NCBI RefSeq assembly: GCF_000515335.1
Contig: NZ_KI911563.1
Coordinates: 3,952,338 to 4,016,337 of the forward strand
From: Cohnella panacarvi Gsoil 349
Lineage (GTDB): Bacteria > Bacillota > Bacilli > Paenibacillales > Paenibacillaceae
Length of the DNA stretch: 64,000 nt
Direction of reading: 5' to 3'
How positions within the stretch are numbered: the first letter of the stretch is position 1; the number at the start of each line of letters is the position of its first letter. The translations under genes and the position numbers were made by a program. This document shows positions 60,906 to 64,000 of this stretch, piece by piece. The notes beneath the pieces were generated by a model. It saw nothing but the letters and a program-made list of their open reading frames with translations. It did no database searches and was not told where the DNA came from.

Positions 60906-63275
60906 GTGAACGCCAAGGCGTTGCATACGTTAGAATACGATAAAATCATCCAGAAGCTTGCGGCCGCGGCCGCGACGAGCCTCGGAAGGGAAGAAGCCGA
61001 GAAGCTGTACCCGTCGCAGGAGCTTCGCGTCGTGGAACGCAGGCTCGCCGCAACGGACGAGGCGGCAAGGGCGATCGCTCTGAAAGGTTCTCCGCCTTTC
61101 GGAGGCATCACGGACGTACGCGCATCGCTGTATCGAGCCAAGCTGCAAGGAATGCTGCAGCCCGCGGAGCTTTTCGAGATCGCCCAGTTCATTATGGGCT
61201 CGAGAAGACTGAATAAATTCATCTCGTCGGCGGACGAAGAGCTCACTCTTCCGCTGCTGACGGATTTATGCGAGCCGCTGACGGATTTCAAAGCAATCGA
61301 GGACGAAATCCGCCGCTGCGTCGACGAGCAAGGCGAAGTTCTGGATTCCGCGAGTCCCGAGCTTGCTTCGGTGCGGCGCGATATTCGCATCAACGCCGGC
61401 CGCGCAAGAGAGAAGCTGGAAAGCCTCATTCGTTCAAGCTCGGTTCAGAAGATGCTGCAGGACGCGCTTATTACGCAGCGGAACGACCGTTACGTCATTC
61501 CGGTCAAAGCGGAATACCGTTCCCACTTCGGAGGTATCGTACACGATCAATCCGGAAGCGGCGCGACGATGTTCATCGAGCCGGAAGCCGTCGTGCAGAT
61601 GAACAACAAGCTGCGCGAGTTGACGCTGAAGGAACAGCAAGAGATCGAGCGCATCCTGCGCAAGCTTACCGAAGCGGTCGGCGAACGGGCGGATTTGCTT
61701 ACCGGGGACGTGGAACTGATCGGGCAGCTCGACTTTATTGTCGCCAAAGCTTCTTTGGCCCATTCGATGATGGCGACGCTGCCCGCGGTCAACGACGAAG
61801 GAAAGCTATTGTTGCGCAGAGCCCGCCATCCGCTAATCGATCAGAAGAACGTCGTGCCGATCGACATCGAGCTCGGCGACGACTATTCCGCGATCATCGT
61901 GACGGGACCGAATACGGGAGGCAAAACCGTATCGCTCAAGACGATCGGTCTGCTTAGCTTAATGGCGATGTCCGGCTTGTTCGTGCCCGCGGACGAAGGA
62001 AGCGTCCTCTGCGTATTCGACGGCATATACGCGGATATCGGCGACGAGCAGAGCATCGAGCAGAGCTTAAGCACGTTCTCCAGCCATATGACGAATTTGA
62101 TCTCGATGCTCGGCCAAGTCACTTCCCGAAGTCTCGTGCTGCTGGACGAAGTCGGCGCGGGAACCGATCCGGCGGAAGGCTCGGCTTTGGCGATCGCGAT
62201 TCTGGAGCATTTGCACCGCATCGGGTGCCGTATGATCGCGACGACGCACTACAGCGAATTGAAAGCATACGCGTATAACCGCGAAGGAATCATTAACGCC
62301 AGCATGGAGTTCGACGTGGCCACGCTGCGTCCGACGTACAGGCTGCTCGTGGGCGTGCCGGGCCGAAGCAACGCGTTCGCGATCGCGGAGCGGCTCGGCT
62401 TGCCGAAAAGCATCATCGAGCACGCGCGAGGCGAAGTCAGCGAAGACGAGCTGAAGGTCGATACGATGATCGCGTCGCTCGAGCAGGATCGCCGCACGGC
62501 GGAGTCCGAGCGCAAGCTGGCGGAACGGCTGCGGCTTGACGTCGAGAAGCTGCAGCAGCAAATCGCCGACGAGCGCGCGAAGTTCCAGGAACAGAAAGCG
62601 AAGCTTATGGACGAGGCGCGGGAGCAGGCAAGACTTTCCGTTGCCAAGGCCAAGCGCGAAGCCGAGGACATTATCGCCGAGCTTCGTCAGCTAGCCCAGG
62701 ACGAGGGCGCGTCGGTCAAGGAGCACAAGCTGATCGAAGCCCGCAAGAAGCTCGAGGACGCGATCCCCGCTCCCGCGGAGAGAGCGTCGCGCGCCGCGGC
62801 GGGAGGCAAAGCGGTCAAGATCGAGCCGGGAGACGAAGTGAAGGTGCTCAGCTTAGGCGGGCAACGCGGCCATGTCGTCGAATTGTCCGGCAACCAAGAA
62901 GCGGTCGTGCAGCTTGGCATCATGAAGATGAAAGTCGCTTTGGCCGATCTCGATCCGGTGCGCCAGCAAGCTTCCGCCAAGACGAAGCAGCAGGCGCAAG
63001 CGACCGTCGTCAAGCGCTCCCGGGACGAGAATATCCGGACGGAGCTTGATCTTCGCGGGACGACGCTGGACGAGGCGATCCTGGAAGTCGATCGGTTCCT
63101 CGACGAAGCGTTCCTGTCCAACCTCGGGCAAGTGTACGTCATTCATGGCAAAGGCACGGGCGCGCTCCGAACGGGCATCCAAGAATTTCTGCGCCGGCAT
63201 AAGCATGTCAAGAGCTACCGCATCGGCAGTTTCGGCGAAGGCGGAGCGGGGGTTACCGTAGCAGAACTCCATTGA
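60906..63275 (+). CDS. mutS2: Endonuclease MutS2
   Basis: 789 residues. N-terminal NAKALHTLEYDKIIQKLAAA, core helices, the Walker A TGPNTGGKTVSLK, LLDEVGAGTDPAEGSALA, a coiled-coil linker, and the C-terminal Smr nuclease domain (ELDLRGTTLDEAILEVDRFL, VIHGKGTGALR). MutS2 acts on recombination intermediates and rescues collided ribosomes. The GTG at 60906 is preferred: AAGGAGATGA ends 8 bases upstream, while the ATG at 60894 sits on the site itself. Confidence 0.95.
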   Translation: MNAKALHTLEYDKIIQKLAAAAATSLGREEAEKLYPSQELRVVERRLAATDEAARAIALKGSPPFGGITDVRASLYRAKLQGMLQPAELFEIAQFIMGSRRLNKFISSADEELTLPLLTDLCEPLTDFKAIEDEIRRCVDEQGEVLDSASPELASVRRDIRINAGRAREKLESLIRSSSVQKMLQDALITQRNDRYVIPVKAEYRSHFGGIVHDQSGSGATMFIEPEAVVQMNNKLRELTLKEQQEIERILRKLTEAVGERADLLTGDVELIGQLDFIVAKASLAHSMMATLPAVNDEGKLLLRRARHPLIDQKNVVPIDIELGDDYSAIIVTGPNTGGKTVSLKTIGLLSLMAMSGLFVPADEGSVLCVFDGIYADIGDEQSIEQSLSTFSSHMTNLISMLGQVTSRSLVLLDEVGAGTDPAEGSALAIAILEHLHRIGCRMIATTHYSELKAYAYNREGIINASMEFDVATLRPTYRLLVGVPGRSNAFAIAERLGLPKSIIEHARGEVSEDELKVDTMIASLEQDRRTAESERKLAERLRLDVEKLQQQIADERAKFQEQKAKLMDEAREQARLSVAKAKREAEDIIAELRQLAQDEGASVKEHKLIEARKKLEDAIPAPAERASRAAAGGKAVKIEPGDEVKVLSLGGQRGHVVELSGNQEAVVQLGIMKMKVALADLDPVRQQASAKTKQQAQATVVKRSRDENIRTELDLRGTTLDEAILEVDRFLDEAFLSNLGQVYVIHGKGTGALRTGIQEFLRRHKHVKSYRIGSFGEGGAGVTVAELH

Positions 63276-63292
63276 CGGGAGCGTGATCGTTC

Positions 63293-63712
63293 ATGCAGGG
63301 CGTCGTCGATAAAATGATGTCGCAGCCTTATACCGCGGTGTTGGCTTATTTCTCGGTCGGCATCTTGGCTTTGATCGTCTTCCTGTCGGCGTTCGAATGG
63401 GTGACGAAATACGACGGCTGGGACGAAATTCGTAAAGGCAACGTAGCAGTGGCGATGGCGACGGGGGGTAAAATTTTCGGCATCTGCAATATTTTTCGGT
63501 TTTCGATCGAAGCGAACGATTCGATATACGAGAGCATGGTATGGGCATCGCTCGGTTTCGTGCTTTTGCTCGCCGCTTATTTTCTGTTCGAATTTTTAAC
63601 GCCGGTGTTCCGGATCGATGAGGAAATCGCCAAGGATAACCGCGCGGTCGGCTTGCTCGCTATGGTCTTATCGGTATCGCTTTCATATATTATTGGCGCG
63701 GCCGTTGGTTGA
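63293..63712 (+). CDS. DUF350 membrane protein (YshE-like)
   Basis: 139 residues with four helices (about 14-36, 48-68, 80-103, 115-138), the two-fold repeat of DUF350. It follows mutS2, as yshE does in B. subtilis. The role of the family is unknown. GGGAGCGTGA lies before the ATG, 17 bases after mutS2. Confidence 0.87.
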   Translation: MQGVVDKMMSQPYTAVLAYFSVGILALIVFLSAFEWVTKYDGWDEIRKGNVAVAMATGGKIFGICNIFRFSIEANDSIYESMVWASLGFVLLLAAYFLFEFLTPVFRIDEEIAKDNRAVGLLAMVLSVSLSYIIGAAVG

Positions 63713-63725
63713 TCGGAGGATTAAT

Positions 63726-63809
63726 ATGAAGTATTTATGGGGAACTTTGCTGGCGCTTGCGCTGCTGTTCGTGGCGATCGGCGTTATATATTGGGTAAAT
63801 ATAGACTGA
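63726..63809 (+). CDS. 27-residue single-helix membrane peptide
   Basis: MKYLWGTLLALALLFVAIGV plus IYWVNID: one transmembrane helix with a Lys at the N-terminal side and an acidic end. GGAGG lies 7 bases before the ATG, and the gene sits between two translated genes with 13- and 17-base gaps. It is too short to place in a family. Confidence 0.65.
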   Translation: MKYLWGTLLALALLFVAIGVIYWVNID

Positions 63810-63826
63810 TGGAGGCTTAATCGATT

Positions 63827-64000
63827 ATGGCTGTTACGCTATGTCCGTGGTGCCAGAGCGAAATCCCGCTCGAAGAAGGGCAGGAGCCCGACAAGTATTG
63901 TCCGGTGTGCGAGAACGAGCTTGACGGCTACCGGACGCTGACGCTTGATATCGGCGACGAGGAAGAAGAGGAGCTTCGGCGCGAATCGTTGCGGGACGAT
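63827..64000 (+). CDS. Zinc-ribbon protein, cut by the window edge
   Basis: The frame is open to the end of the window (58 residues seen). MAVTLCPWCQSEIPLEEGQE and CPVCENELDGYRTLT give two CxxC knuckles ~16 residues apart, a zinc ribbon, followed by an acidic stretch (DEEEEEL). GGAGG lies 12 bases upstream. It is likely co-transcribed with the DUF350 gene. Confidence 0.75.
   Translation, partial: MAVTLCPWCQSEIPLEEGQEPDKYCPVCENELDGYRTLTLDIGDEEEEELRRESLRDD

Overview
The window is an ordinary chromosomal stretch of a moderately GC-rich, endospore-former-type Firmicute, most probably Paenibacillaceae (Cohnella- or Paenibacillus-like). The evidence is the gene content (SigI/RsgI, MutS2 next to a DUF350 protein, YtqAB, a YcnI/YcnJ-type copper locus), two T-box leaders, an infC gene with an ATT start behind an attenuator leader, strong AAGGAGG-type ribosome binding sites and sigma-A promoters. 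No tRNA, rRNA, phage, IS element or CRISPR array was found.

Layout. 0-6.5 kb: tail of a GH1 beta-glucosidase; a non-coding stretch with a 40-bp tandem repeat; an ECF sigma factor translationally coupled to a membrane-anchored solute-binding-protein-like partner; a B12-binding radical SAM protein; an acetyl xylan esterase gene broken by a one-base frameshift. 6.45-6.86 kb: eight tandem 50-bp units, each with two small hairpins. 7-11 kb (minus): ytqA-ytqB (tRNA wobble-uridine modification), a VOC protein, manA, a membrane protein and moaB. 11.4-18.3 kb: small proteins, a GntR-ABC operon with its operator, a PAP2 phosphatase, trmB, two internally deleted gene remnants (PAP2 and GT4), and a membrane GT2. 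18.4-20.3 kb: infC-rpmI-rplT. 20.9-29.3 kb: branched-chain amino-acid genes ilvB-ilvN-ilvC-leuA-aminotransferase-leuB behind a T-box; leuC and leuD are not here. 29.3-30.5 kb: peroxiredoxin with a PerR-like box, and a zinc-finger protein.

30.6-39.2 kb: sigI-rsgI with a matching SigI promoter, a PAS histidine kinase, an M17 aminopeptidase, an MFS transporter, a HesB-like protein, a DRE-TIM aldolase-like protein and a hypothetical protein. 39.2-47.2 kb: MMPL exporter, fused PxpB-PxpC and PxpA (5-oxoprolinase), a GGDEF-EAL protein and a gamma-glutamylcyclotransferase-like protein. 47.4-51.4 kb: copper locus (CopC-CopD, two-component system, YcnI). 51.7-53.2 kb: an orphan lipoprotein related to the ECF-linked protein at 1.4 kb. 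53.3-64 kb: T-box-pheS-pheT, a giant ZapA-coiled-coil protein, a CuA-like lipoprotein, a holin-family membrane protein, mutS2, a DUF350 protein, a 27-residue membrane peptide and a zinc-ribbon protein cut by the window edge.

Most promising for novelty are the ECF sigma/solute-binding-protein pair with its own GGAAC-N16-CGTC promoter, the 697-residue ZapA-coiled-coil fusion, the hairpin-bearing 50-bp and 40-bp tandem arrays, and a dispersed intergenic repeat family present at three places. Everything rests on reading the sequence; no database search was run.
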